Assembly: GCA_023701205.1 (NCBI GenBank)
Contig: JAMPXJ010000007.1
Location: forward strand, 64,261-128,260
Reading direction: 5' to 3'
Length of the DNA stretch: 64,000 nt
DNA from: Oligoflexia bacterium
Lineage (GTDB): Bacteria > Bdellovibrionota > UBA1018
The notes beneath the pieces are model-generated. The model saw nothing but the letters and a program-made list of their open reading frames with translations. It searched no databases and was not told the DNA's origin. Shown here piece by piece: positions 16,035 through 24,141 of this stretch (position 1 is its first letter; every line of letters begins with the position of its first letter). Made by a program: the position numbers and the translations under genes.

Positions 16035-17516
16035 ATGTCGATTTTCAAGACCGCATTAGTGGTCGTAATGGCGATGGGGCTTGGAAGCCTGTCCGCCGTG
16101 GCGTCCGAATACAAGCAAAACGAAATCATCGTCAAGTTCAAAGACGGCGCTTTCCGCAGCCGCCTCATGATGAACGATCTTTATAGCGCGACCGGCGTCA
16201 CGAAGGTCCGCCGCTACAAGGGCATCATGAAAGGCATGGAACAGCTCACGCTCCAGGACAACGTCAAGGTCCAGGACGCGGTTGCCGAGCTGATGAGGAG
16301 TGACCTCGTCGAGTTCGCGCAGCCCAACTACATCCTGCACGCTTACCCGATCCGCACCCAGGCCGGCGGCATTCCCTGCATTCCGGGCTTCGAGATCCCG
16401 GGTTGCGAACCGGGCGACGGCGGCGGTGATGGCGGCGGCGGCGGCGGTGAAACCCCGATCCCCTGCCTCTTCCCCGGTATCCCGTTCCCTCCGGGCTGCA
16501 CGGATGAAGGCGGCGGAACCCCTGGCAATCCTGGAAACCCCGGCAACCCAGGCAATCCCGGCCCTTCTCGCCCTGAGGTTGCCCCGGCTCCCGCCGAGGT
16601 GATTCCTCCGGTCGCCGATCCGGATCTCTCCAAGACCTATGGCATGAACAAGATCGGCGCGATCGAAGCCTGGAAGACCCACCGTGGCTCGAAGTCCATC
16701 ATCGTCGCGGACATCGACACCGGCGTCGATTACAACCACGAGGACCTCTCCTTCAATATGTGGCGCAACCCGAACCCGACGCAGAACGATCTCGTCGGCT
16801 TCGACTTCGTCCATAACGACGGACTGCCTTACGACGACAACCAGCACGGCACCCACACCTCGGGCACGATCGGCGCGGTTGGCGGCAACGGCAAGGCGAT
16901 CTCGGGCGTGGCCCAGCAGGTCTCGATCATGGCGCTGAAATTCCTTTCGGGCGAGGGCAGCGGCACGACGGCTGACGCCATCCGCGCGATCGATTACGCC
17001 ATCGACAACGGCGCCAAGATCCTCAGCAACAGCTGGGGTGGCAAGGGTGATGACGACAACAAAGCCCTTTACGCCGCGATCGAGCGCGCCAAGGCCAAAG
17101 ACGTGCTCTTCATCGCCGCGGCCGGCAACGACGGCACGGACAACGACGGGAAAGATCCCGCCTATCCCGCGGCCTTCAACAACGACAACCTGATCGCGGT
17201 GGCAGCCACCGACGCGAAGGATGGCATGGCCTTCTTCTCGAACTACGGCAAGAAGACGACCCATGTCGCCGCTCCGGGTGTCGACGTTTACAGCACGGTT
17301 CCTGGCAACAGGTATGCGAAGTTCTCCGGGACTTCGATGGCCTGCCCTCACGTGGCGGGTGCCGCGGCCCTCATCTGGTCGAAAAACCCGGAGTGGACCT
17401 ATAAGCAGGTCAAGAAGGTGCTGATGGAAACGGTCGACGTTCTTCCTTCGCTGCAGGGCAAGACGATCACCGGCGGGCGCATCAACGTCCTCAAAGCGTT
17501 GCGCTCCATGGAATGA
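16035..17516 (+). CDS. secreted subtilisin-like serine protease (S8)
   Basis: 493 aa: signal peptide (1-23), an I9-type inhibitor propeptide (about 25-103; NEIIVKFKDG to VEFAQPNYILHAY), a glycine-rich stretch (about 127-138) and a collagen-like GNPG repeat linker (163-176), then the catalytic domain (about 205-490). Asp228 (DIDTGVDY), His271 (HGTHTSG), Asn365 (AAAGND) and Ser434 (SGTSMACPHVAG) form a complete active site. GGGGGG before the ATG serves as ribosome site. It is likely exported, self-processed, and degrades extracellular or periplasmic protein. Confidence 0.94.
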   Translation: MSIFKTALVVVMAMGLGSLSAVASEYKQNEIIVKFKDGAFRSRLMMNDLYSATGVTKVRRYKGIMKGMEQLTLQDNVKVQDAVAELMRSDLVEFAQPNYILHAYPIRTQAGGIPCIPGFEIPGCEPGDGGGDGGGGGGETPIPCLFPGIPFPPGCTDEGGGTPGNPGNPGNPGNPGPSRPEVAPAPAEVIPPVADPDLSKTYGMNKIGAIEAWKTHRGSKSIIVADIDTGVDYNHEDLSFNMWRNPNPTQNDLVGFDFVHNDGLPYDDNQHGTHTSGTIGAVGGNGKAISGVAQQVSIMALKFLSGEGSGTTADAIRAIDYAIDNGAKILSNSWGGKGDDDNKALYAAIERAKAKDVLFIAAAGNDGTDNDGKDPAYPAAFNNDNLIAVAATDAKDGMAFFSNYGKKTTHVAAPGVDVYSTVPGNRYAKFSGTSMACPHVAGAAALIWSKNPEWTYKQVKKVLMETVDVLPSLQGKTITGGRINVLKALRSME

Positions 17517-17563
17517 AGCCACCCGGCCTTCGGGTCGGATGAAGCCAAGGAAAAGGCTGAGCT

Positions 17564-17600
17564 CAGGGGCCCTCGAAAGGGGGCCCCTGTTTTCGTTTTT
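17564..17600 (+). terminator. Rho-independent terminator after the subtilase gene
   Basis: CAGGGGCCC/GGGCCCCTG forms a 9-bp stem with an 8-base loop (17564-17589), followed by TTTTCGTTTTT. Confidence 0.85.
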
Positions 17601-17716
17601 AAGGCGAATAGAGTTCAATCTGCCTGGAGCTTCTCGCAGTCACGAAAACAAGTCTTTCATAAATCCTCTGCTTCACTGCAAAGAAAGGACTTATGACAGA
17701 ACTGAAGGAGCTTCGC

Positions 17717-18658
17717 TTACTCGCCGCGGCCTGCGCTGCCTTCGTGGGCCGGCGCACTGGCAACTACGCCTGCGCTGAGATCCTTGGTCAACCGGCTGCT
17801 CTCTTTTTTCGAGATACCGCGTTTGGAACCCTGAGACGACGCAATCTGGGCATTCGGATCCCACGGGTTGGCCACCGAAGCCCGATCGGAAAAGCACCCA
17901 AACGCATGTCCGAGCGAACTTACGAATTTCGCATTAATAAGGGTTCTTCCATGGTTGAAGACAACACCCGAGCCAAACAGGATATCGCTCTTCATAGACT
18001 CGGAATCTCCAGTATAGCTATAGGGCCTTTGATGGGCGAGTACTGCTTTTCCATCAACTCGAATCTCTAAAGTTTCGTAGGTGGTACCAGGGAACCAAAA
18101 GATTACATGGCACCTGGCATCTTTCGACGCTTGGAAAATCTTAAGGGCGTCCCGACGATCCAGCTGGGTATCCACGCTGATGGCTTTGAGGAAGCTGCCG
18201 GATTTACTGTAATCGTCTTCTCCCTCTCGGCGGCTCACGCGCAGTGCTTCGTGTAGGAAGAGAACCTTGTCCTCCATTTTTTTCGAGTTGAAGAGCTGCT
18301 GCCATCGCGGGATGGTTTCCGATCTGCAGTCGAGTGACACGGTCGAAGGCGCATCTGCAAAAACCATCGCCATCTTTTCTTCGGCCACGAGCTGCTCCAA
18401 TCTTTGGCCACGCGCACACGCAGGCCGCAGGCCGTTCCGGGAAAGCAAAGATGCTCTCAGCTGATAAGGATCGAAAGTGAGATGTTTCCTGGCTTCGACT
18501 CTCATTCGATCGATGGAGTCGAGTACTGCTTCGACAGAGCCTCTGAATTTTGCCTCGATATCATTGCCACCGCCACCGGTGCCTGGACCGTCATTGTCGG
18601 CAAGTGCCGGTGAGACAAAAAGAGTGAACGCGAGGATGGGAAAAATCTTGAACCACAT
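17717..18658 (-). CDS. secreted protein with an LHE motif, function unknown
   Basis: 313 aa from the ATG at 18658, which has AAAGGG upstream and opens a signal peptide (MWFKIFPILAFTLFVSPALA) followed by DNDGPGTGGGGND. The mature protein has several cysteines and a FLHEALRVSRREG segment. The layout (glycine-rich start, LHE segment in the middle) resembles the protein at 34838-36211, and both have a TIGR02147 regulator next to them. It is divergent from that regulator across 274 bp. No enzymatic family is recognised; the histidine-glutamate pair could be catalytic or metal-binding, but this is a guess. Confidence 0.65.
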   Translation of the reverse strand: MWFKIFPILAFTLFVSPALADNDGPGTGGGGNDIEAKFRGSVEAVLDSIDRMRVEARKHLTFDPYQLRASLLSRNGLRPACARGQRLEQLVAEEKMAMVFADAPSTVSLDCRSETIPRWQQLFNSKKMEDKVLFLHEALRVSRREGEDDYSKSGSFLKAISVDTQLDRRDALKIFQASKDARCHVIFWFPGTTYETLEIRVDGKAVLAHQRPYSYTGDSESMKSDILFGSGVVFNHGRTLINAKFVSSLGHAFGCFSDRASVANPWDPNAQIASSQGSKRGISKKESSRLTKDLSAGVVASAPAHEGSAGRGE

Positions 18659-18912
18659 GGCAAGTGACCCTTTCGAGGTCTGATGATTCAACTCTTGTGC
18701 CTCCGAAAATTCCTTAGAGTTCAAGGCCCGACGAATGACAGCCTTGTTCAACGTTCCGTTGTTCGTCTTTCCGCTAACATGTGTATTCTCGTACATGGTT
18801 TATCTCCTTGAGTTTTGGCTTCTTCAGGGAAGAAGCAGTTCATTACCTGTGTCCAAAATACCTCAGCAGTACTGGATAAAAAAGATCAACTTTATATAAA
18901 ATCGAGAACTTC

Positions 18913-18921
18913 TGATATAAT
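18913..18921 (+). promoter_or_regulatory. extended -10 element before the TIGR02147 gene
   Basis: TGATATAAT matches an extended -10 (TGnTATAAT) in an AT-rich stretch. It would start transcription about 5 bases before the ATG at 18933, giving an almost leaderless mRNA, so either translation is leaderless or the match is chance. Confidence 0.35.
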
Positions 18922-18932
18922 TTATTAACGGG

Positions 18933-19736
18933 ATGAGCATATTCAATTTCACGGATTATAAGTCCTTTTTAAAAGACCTCCTCAAAGGCAAAGGAGAGAA
19001 ACGGGGCTTTCAAGGCCAGTTAGCCTCGGCGGCGGGTTGCCAGCCGGCGTACCTGTCTCAGGTTCTTAGATCCCACGTTCAGCTCACCCCGGAGCACGCA
19101 TGCAACCTCGCTCATTTTCTCGGACTGGATGAGCTGGAGAGCGAGTACTTTCTCCTGCTTGTGGATTACAGCCGCGCTGGCACGCGCCGTCTTCGACAGC
19201 GAATCCAAGCGCAGCTCGATAGGAAAAAGAGAGAGGCCGAAAATTTCGCAAATAGGCTCAGGGATGGCGCACTGGACTCGATCGAAGCGCGATCTCGTTA
19301 CTACTCTTCCTGGCACTGGGGAGCGATCCACATCATTACAAGCATTCAGGCGTCACAGACTCCGGAGGCGATCTCCCAGCGGCTGAATCTTCCGATCGAA
19401 GTCGTCCTCGAAACATTGCGAGGACTGAAAACAATGGGACTGGTGAAGTCGGATAACAATCGCTGGCAATTCACCGGAGGCAACCTTCATATTCCCAAGG
19501 ATTCACCTCTCAATGGCGTGAACCATCAAAACTGGCGGTTGAAAGCTGTTCAAGATAGCCAAAACGCCGAATCAGACGGCTTGCATTACACCTTCTGCTT
19601 CACAGTCACGCGCAGTGATTACGAGAAGCTCAAAACGATGCTCCTGTCCTTTATTGACGAGCAGCGGAAAGTCATCGCCCCCTCGGCCTGCGAGGATTTG
19701 GTTTGCTTCACTTATGATCTCTTCAGGATCTCGTAA
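18933..19736 (+). CDS. TIGR02147/DUF4423 family regulator
   Basis: 267 aa. It starts with the typical family N-terminus (MSIFNFTDYKSFLKDLL), then an HTH of the Xre type (QGQLASAAGCQPAYLSQVL), then the DUF4423 domain with SRYYSSWHWGAIH and the second winged-helix-like segment (ISQRLNLPIEVVLETLRGLKTMGLV). The family is found mainly in Bdellovibrio-like bacteria and Fibrobacteres and is presumed to regulate transcription; ligands are unknown. It is divergent from the secreted LHE protein gene, a likely target. Confidence 0.88.
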   Translation: MSIFNFTDYKSFLKDLLKGKGEKRGFQGQLASAAGCQPAYLSQVLRSHVQLTPEHACNLAHFLGLDELESEYFLLLVDYSRAGTRRLRQRIQAQLDRKKREAENFANRLRDGALDSIEARSRYYSSWHWGAIHIITSIQASQTPEAISQRLNLPIEVVLETLRGLKTMGLVKSDNNRWQFTGGNLHIPKDSPLNGVNHQNWRLKAVQDSQNAESDGLHYTFCFTVTRSDYEKLKTMLLSFIDEQRKVIAPSACEDLVCFTYDLFRIS

Positions 19737-19925
19737 AATCAGGTGCTATCCGGGAGTTCAGGCGGAAGATCCATCATCAGGCGAGAGGTACTCGAAATTG
19801 ACATAGCGCTGGATTCTTTTGAAGTTAGCCTCGTTAGAAAAGCCGAGCAGCGGAAACGCCTGCTCGTCAGAAACCGGCTCTCTTCGTGTGGCGGAGAGCA
19901 GCAGGCCGGCGCCCGTCGAGGGAAG

Positions 19926-20190
19926 CAGATCGGAGTCGATATCCAATCGTATCGCCTCACCATGGCCAAAAAAGCCGCCGTACGGAGGGGCGGAGTCGTG
20001 AGCGTGGTGGGCGTTTATGGCACGAGCTTTCACGGCTTCCCCCTGGGACAACTCTTCGAAAAAGGCATCAGCATCCGGGCAGGCCAGGCGCTCGCGCACA
20101 GTTACATCGACCAGCGGCTGGGCTTGATCGCCGTCATGAGGCCGTAAGAAACGGAAAGCGGCGACCTGATCACGAGACCCTGCGCAGCCG
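19926..20190 (+). pseudogene. remnant of a zinc-dependent alcohol/formaldehyde dehydrogenase
   Basis: One frame encodes AAVRRGGVVSVVGVYG, FHGFPLGQLFEKGISIRAGQ and SYIDQRL, which match the NAD-binding and C-terminal part of glutathione-independent formaldehyde dehydrogenase-like zinc alcohol dehydrogenases. The frame then breaks, and a GDLIT segment typical of the next part of the family appears in another frame near 20160. No zinc ligands or N-terminal half remain. It fills most of the gap between the TIGR02147 gene and the DoxX gene. Confidence 0.65.
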
Positions 20191-20652
20191 CGGCCTTTCC
20201 ACCGTGATATCGGTCTCCAGCCGGCGAGCGCGCCGGCCATCGATGCTGTAGAGGCCCGGACCGTTCGCCGCCACCCCGAGCATCCCGCCCATGATGGAGA
20301 GGTTCTTCAGGAACATGATCAGCTGAAGCGTTCGCTCCCCGCCGGAGTAGGACCAGAAGTTATGGAAAAACAGCGTCACCGGGACCAGATAAAGGAAGAG
20401 AAGAACGGCCGCGCCGCGCGCCCGCCAGCCGAGCAAAAGCGCGACGCCCGCGCCGATCTCGACAACGGTCGCGAGGCCCAGGAGAAGTTCGGGAAGCGGG
20501 AGCTGTTTCGAGGCGATCATCTGGAGAGCGACGCCCCAGCTGGGAATCTTGCTCAAGCCGCTGATGATGAAGATCGCCCCCAGCAGGATCCGGCCCGCCA
20601 GGGCCAGGCCGTCCGAGGGGTAAGGCCGCACCGTTCTGAGTTCACGTTCCAT
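20170..20652 (-). CDS. DoxX family membrane protein
   Basis: 160 aa from the ATG at 20652; the frame is open further upstream but overlaps lgt there. Four TM helices and the DoxX pattern are visible (AGRILLGAIFIISGLSKI, ATVVEIGAGVALLLGW, FLKNLSIMGGMLGVAA). DoxX-like proteins are inner-membrane proteins linked to redox and thiol or sulfur metabolism; the role of this one is unknown. It lies 52 bp downstream of lgt on the same strand. Its last bases overlap the decayed dehydrogenase on the other strand. Confidence 0.82.
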   Translation of the reverse strand: MERELRTVRPYPSDGLALAGRILLGAIFIISGLSKIPSWGVALQMIASKQLPLPELLLGLATVVEIGAGVALLLGWRARGAAVLLFLYLVPVTLFFHNFWSYSGGERTLQLIMFLKNLSIMGGMLGVAANGPGLYSIDGRRARRLETDITVERPRLRRVS

Positions 20653-20704
20653 TCCCGAGATACCTGCAAACCACGTGCAGCAGGAGAGCAGGGCCGGCCT
20701 GTAA

Positions 20705-21490
20705 TCAGCTCCGCCCCGGAGCCTGGGGAGCACGTGCCGCGCGCGCGAAAAGAAATGCGCCCAGCGCCACGAGCGGCACGCTCAGCAGCTGGCCCATGTT
20801 CAGCGGGAGGGAGGACTCGAAAGCCACCTGGTTCTCCTTGAAAAACTCCCAGACGAAGCGGCTGCCGAAGATCAGCATGAGGAATAATCCGAAAAGATAG
20901 CCCTGCCGCTTGCCCTTGCCGCTCCAGTAGAGCCGGTAAAGAAGCGCGAACGCCGCGAAGTATCCGAGCGACTCGTAAAGCTGGGTGGGATGCCGCGGGA
21001 TCGCGTCGATGCGCGTGAACACGAAGGACCACGGCAGCTCGGCCGGCTTGCCCAGGATCTCGGAGTTGAAAAGGTTGCCCAGCCGGATGAAACCGCCGGC
21101 CAGCGCTACCGTGATGCAAAGACGATCGACAAGCCACAGCCAGCTCAGTCGGTGCTTGCGACAGTAAAGGAAGAGCGCGAAAAAAATCCCGATGGCCGCG
21201 CCATGGCTGGCCAGTCCGCCTTCCCAGACCTTCAGGATGCGAATGGGATCGGCCAGGTAGATCTCGGGCTCGTAAAAAAGACAGTGGCCCACGCGCGCGC
21301 CGCCGATCGTTCCCACGATCATGTAAATGAATAGCGGGTCGAGGTGCTTTTCCGAGACCTTCTCGGCGGCGAACATCTTCTGCACGATCCGGAAGCCAAG
21401 CACGAACGAGATCGCGAAAAGCAGGCCGTACCACCGGATGGAGAAACTGCCGATGCTCAGAAGCTCGGGGCTGACGTTCCAATGGATCAT
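20705..21490 (-). CDS. lgt: prolipoprotein diacylglyceryl transferase
   Basis: 261 aa inner-membrane enzyme that moves diacylglycerol from phosphatidylglycerol to the lipobox cysteine of prolipoproteins. Visible family elements: GGARVGHCLFYEP, WEGGLASHGAAIG (essential His), GGFIRLGNLFNSEI (the Lgt signature) and RHPTQLYES. Length and helix pattern are normal. It serves the many lipoproteins in this window, including those at 2388, 10269 and 59461. It is divergent from the ArsR-rhodanese regulator, 51 bp apart. Confidence 0.96.
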   Translation of the reverse strand: MIHWNVSPELLSIGSFSIRWYGLLFAISFVLGFRIVQKMFAAEKVSEKHLDPLFIYMIVGTIGGARVGHCLFYEPEIYLADPIRILKVWEGGLASHGAAIGIFFALFLYCRKHRLSWLWLVDRLCITVALAGGFIRLGNLFNSEILGKPAELPWSFVFTRIDAIPRHPTQLYESLGYFAAFALLYRLYWSGKGKRQGYLFGLFLMLIFGSRFVWEFFKENQVAFESSLPLNMGQLLSVPLVALGAFLFARAARAPQAPGRS

Positions 21491-21513
21491 TTCATGCTTC
21501 CTCTAGCGCCAGA

Positions 21514-21543
21514 ATTCAAGTAGTCTATTGAATATAAGCTTAT
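21514..21543. promoter_or_regulatory. palindromic operator candidates before the ArsR-rhodanese gene
   Basis: ATTCAA (21514-21519) and TTGAAT (21528-21533) form an inverted repeat with an 8-base spacer, and ATAAGCTTAT (21534-21543) is a perfect palindrome that runs into the ATG. AT-rich palindromes of this kind are usual ArsR-family sites, so self-repression is likely. The lgt promoter could be affected as well. Confidence 0.5.
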
Positions 21544-22228
21544 GTCCTCTCAATTGCCAGAAACAAATTCGGACCCCAGGGAGCTGATCTACCAGAAGCT
21601 CGGGCAGATCGCGCTCGCGCTGGGCTCGCCTTCGCGACTCAAGCTGATCCAGATCCTTTCGCAGTCCCCGCGCACGGTAGAGGAGCTGAGCGAGCGCTCG
21701 GGGCAGAGCGTGGCTAACACCTCCCAGCATCTGCAGCGCATGGCGAAGGAGGGGCTCGTCGCCTGCCAGCGCCAGGGCGTTTCGCGGATCTACCGCCTGG
21801 CCAACCCGCGGGTGCTCGAGCTTTGGGAATCGCTGCAGCTGCTGGCGCACGAGCTCTTTCCGCAGCTTGACGAGGCCGAGGTCGCGCTGACGGATGCCAC
21901 GCTTCACGCCGAAGCCACGGCCGCGGAGGTCGTCGAGGCAGTGATCGATAAGAAGGCGGTTCTGCTCGATGTCCGCGAGAGCGAGGAGAGCGGCGCCACT
22001 CCGGTACCTGAGTCGCTGTGGGTGCCGATGGAGCAGCTCAAGGCCGAGCTCAAGCGGCTTCCCCGGCAGAAGACGATCTACGTGTTTTGCCGCGGACGCT
22101 ACTGCGGCCTGGCTTCGCAGGCCGTCAAGGCCTTGCGCGCCGCGGGCTTCAAGGCTTATCGGCTGCGCGAGAGCTCCTTCCGCCTGAATCAGCTCCTGGG
22201 TTCCGGGCGGAAGCCCCGGCAGAAGTGA
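21542..22228 (+). CDS. ArsR-family HTH regulator fused to a rhodanese domain
   Basis: 228 aa. Residues about 15-95 are an ArsR winged helix (LALGSPSRLKLIQILSQ, ANTSQHLQRMAKEGLV); residues about 118-215 are a rhodanese domain (VLLDVRESEE; VFCRGRYCG with Cys183 in the active loop and a second Cys188). A cysteine also lies in the HTH (Cys75). Such fusions are thought to sense sulfur or redox state through the rhodanese cysteine. No metal-binding ELCVCD box of classic ArsR is present. The next gene starts 54 bases downstream on the same strand. Confidence 0.92.
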   Translation: MSSQLPETNSDPRELIYQKLGQIALALGSPSRLKLIQILSQSPRTVEELSERSGQSVANTSQHLQRMAKEGLVACQRQGVSRIYRLANPRVLELWESLQLLAHELFPQLDEAEVALTDATLHAEATAAEVVEAVIDKKAVLLDVRESEESGATPVPESLWVPMEQLKAELKRLPRQKTIYVFCRGRYCGLASQAVKALRAAGFKAYRLRESSFRLNQLLGSGRKPRQK

Positions 22229-22282
22229 CTTGTCCTCCGCGAGGCGCATGCCTTGCAGAACGCTTCGCCCGGAGGGGCGAAG

Positions 22283-23590
22283 ATGCGGGTGGGCGAACTT
22301 TCCGATGGACTCGAGCGGGCTTCCCTTCCGGTGCGGGAGGTTCGCGCGCTACAGCCGCTGATCGATCGGATCTCGCGGGCCAAGGTGGTGATGCTCGGTG
22401 AGTCGACGCACGGAACCGAGGAGTTCTACCGCTGGCGGCGCCTGATCACGCAGTGGCTGATCACCAAGCACGGCTTCCGGCTGCTGGCGCTGGAGTGGGA
22501 CTGGCCCGAGGCCGTGAAGATCCACCGCTACGCGCGCTTCGGCGAGGGCCGGGATGCGCGCACCGCGCTCGAGCGGACGGAGCGCTGGCCCACGTGGATG
22601 TGGGCCAATACCGAGATGATCCGCCTCGTCGAATGGCTCCGTTCGCACGAAGGGGCCCGTGGTTCCGGCGAGCCCGTGCGCGTCGCAGGCCTGGACCTCT
22701 ACGCGCTCTTCGAGTCCATGGAGGCCGTGATCCGCTGCCTCGAGGAGATCAGTCCGCTCATGGCCCGGCGGGCGAAAAAGCATTATGCCTGCCTCGACCG
22801 CTTCTCGGGCGACGAGATGCTTTATGCACGCTCGACGCTGAAATTTCCACGCGGCTGCGAGGAGGAGGTTTCGCGCACGCTCGAGGATCTCCTGCGGCTC
22901 AGGATCGAGCGCGCGGGCCGCGAAGGGTTGGCCGCCGAACGGCTGATCGATGCGCAGCAGAGCGCGCGCGTCGTACGCAGCGCCGAGAGCTATTATCGAA
23001 CCCTGATTCACGGGGATGACCGTTCGTGGAATATCCGGGATCGGCACATGCTTGAAACCCTCCGGTGGCTCCTGGAGGTAGAGGAGGGCAAGGCGATCGT
23101 CTGGGCCCACAACACCCATATCGGCGATTATCGCGCGACCGAGATGGCGCGCGAGGGTCTGGTCAACTTGGGCGGCCTGGCGCGGGAGCACTGGGGCGAG
23201 GAGCAGGTCGCGCTGGTGGGTTTCGGAACCTTCGAGGGGCGCGTGATGGCCTCGCGCGCGTGGGAAGGTCCGATGCAGGAGATGACGCTGCCCCCGGCGA
23301 AACCCGCGAGCCTCGATGCCGCGTATCACGCGCTGGCGAGCAAGCTGGAATGCCCGCAGGTGGTCTCGATCTTCGATGAGAAGTCCCATCCGGCGCTCCG
23401 GGACAGCCTGGATCAGCGCGCCATCGGCGTCGTCTTCGATCCGGAGCATGAGCGCGGCAACTACACGGCCACGGCGCTCGCGCGGCGTTACGATGCGTTT
23501 TTCCATATCGACCGCACGAGCGCGCTGGAGCCCCTGGTGCTGCCGTTTGAGCGCGAGAAATTTCCCGAAACCTGGCCGATGGGGCGGTGA
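22283..23590 (+). CDS. erythromycin esterase-like hydrolase
   Basis: 435 aa from the ATG at 22283, chosen because GGAGGGG lies just upstream; an in-frame TTG at 22253 lacks a site. The erythromycin-esterase superfamily features are clear: VMLGESTHGTEEFYRWR (catalytic His/Glu), LALEWDWPEA, VRVAGLDLYAL, DRHMLETLRWLL and IVWAHNTHIGD. Only some members act on macrolides; many are of unknown substrate, and no resistance claim is made. No signal peptide, so cytoplasmic. It may be cotranscribed with the ArsR-rhodanese gene. Confidence 0.88.
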   Translation: MRVGELSDGLERASLPVREVRALQPLIDRISRAKVVMLGESTHGTEEFYRWRRLITQWLITKHGFRLLALEWDWPEAVKIHRYARFGEGRDARTALERTERWPTWMWANTEMIRLVEWLRSHEGARGSGEPVRVAGLDLYALFESMEAVIRCLEEISPLMARRAKKHYACLDRFSGDEMLYARSTLKFPRGCEEEVSRTLEDLLRLRIERAGREGLAAERLIDAQQSARVVRSAESYYRTLIHGDDRSWNIRDRHMLETLRWLLEVEEGKAIVWAHNTHIGDYRATEMAREGLVNLGGLAREHWGEEQVALVGFGTFEGRVMASRAWEGPMQEMTLPPAKPASLDAAYHALASKLECPQVVSIFDEKSHPALRDSLDQRAIGVVFDPEHERGNYTATALARRYDAFFHIDRTSALEPLVLPFEREKFPETWPMGR

Positions 23591-23635
23591 TCATCTCGCG
23601 CGGGACGCCTCGAGACGCAGTACCTCCGCACTCAG

Positions 23636-24067
23636 TCAGGCGGCACTCCTCCGCGTTTCGAGATCCCGCAGGTAGTTCACCAGGTCGGACTCATTGATGT
23701 TGTATAGGTCCTGGTCGATCATTCCCGAGACCCGGCCATGAACCGAGGGGCTGAGCGAATCCCGCAGGATCCCGAGCAGGCGCGACTCGGCACAGAGGAT
23801 GAGCGCTTCGAACTCGCCCCGCGCGAGCGCCTCATCGAGCTCCTGGGCGATTTGCCCCGAGTAGGACTCCGCGATTTCGCGCTCGAGCTTCTCCTGCGCG
23901 GAATCCGTGAGGACCTCCGGGAGGTCCTCGTCCCCGGCGAAATCAGCGTCGCGGAGCTGGATGGAGGGCCTCCGGAGCTCCCGGACGAAGCTGACCCCAT
24001 CCTTCAGATCCTCGAACTGGAACAAGCGGGCGCCTCTCAAGTTGGAGCATAAGACCCAGGTCGGCAT
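23636..24067 (-). CDS. host attachment (Host_attach) family protein
   Basis: 143 aa, no signal peptide. It has the family layout: an N-terminal WVLCSNLRGARLFQF strand-helix start, a middle SGQIAQELDEALARGEFEALILCAESRLLGILRDSL segment, and the end INESDLVNYLRDLE. The family was named for Agrobacterium attachment, but most members are soluble proteins resembling ribosome/release-factor-type folds with unknown roles. Stands alone between two plus-strand genes. Confidence 0.78.
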   Translation of the reverse strand: MPTWVLCSNLRGARLFQFEDLKDGVSFVRELRRPSIQLRDADFAGDEDLPEVLTDSAQEKLEREIAESYSGQIAQELDEALARGEFEALILCAESRLLGILRDSLSPSVHGRVSGMIDQDLYNINESDLVNYLRDLETRRSAA

Positions 24068-24141
24068 GCGGCCAGTGGGTGCAAGTCATCTGCCGATAGC
24101 CCTTGTCGTGACGGAGGGGCCCTTGTTAGGCTGTTCCCCTC

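Noticed and set aside
18723..18742. Third copy of the CTGYC-N9-GACAG element (GCC..ACGAAT-GACAGCCT)
   Set aside because: It needs a gap to align, lacks the CTGYC half-site, and has no CGTWWC at the right distance.
19758..19970. Minus-strand protein-like tail with LLGFSNEANFKR, resembling an AraC-type HTH end
   Set aside because: Only about 70 codons, no start, and the upstream part runs antisense to the dehydrogenase remnant. The AraC resemblance is limited to a few residues. It may be another gene scrap but is not supported.
22283..23590. Macrolide resistance gene
   Set aside because: The product belongs to the erythromycin esterase superfamily, but most members have other or unknown substrates, and nothing mobile or resistance-related is nearby.
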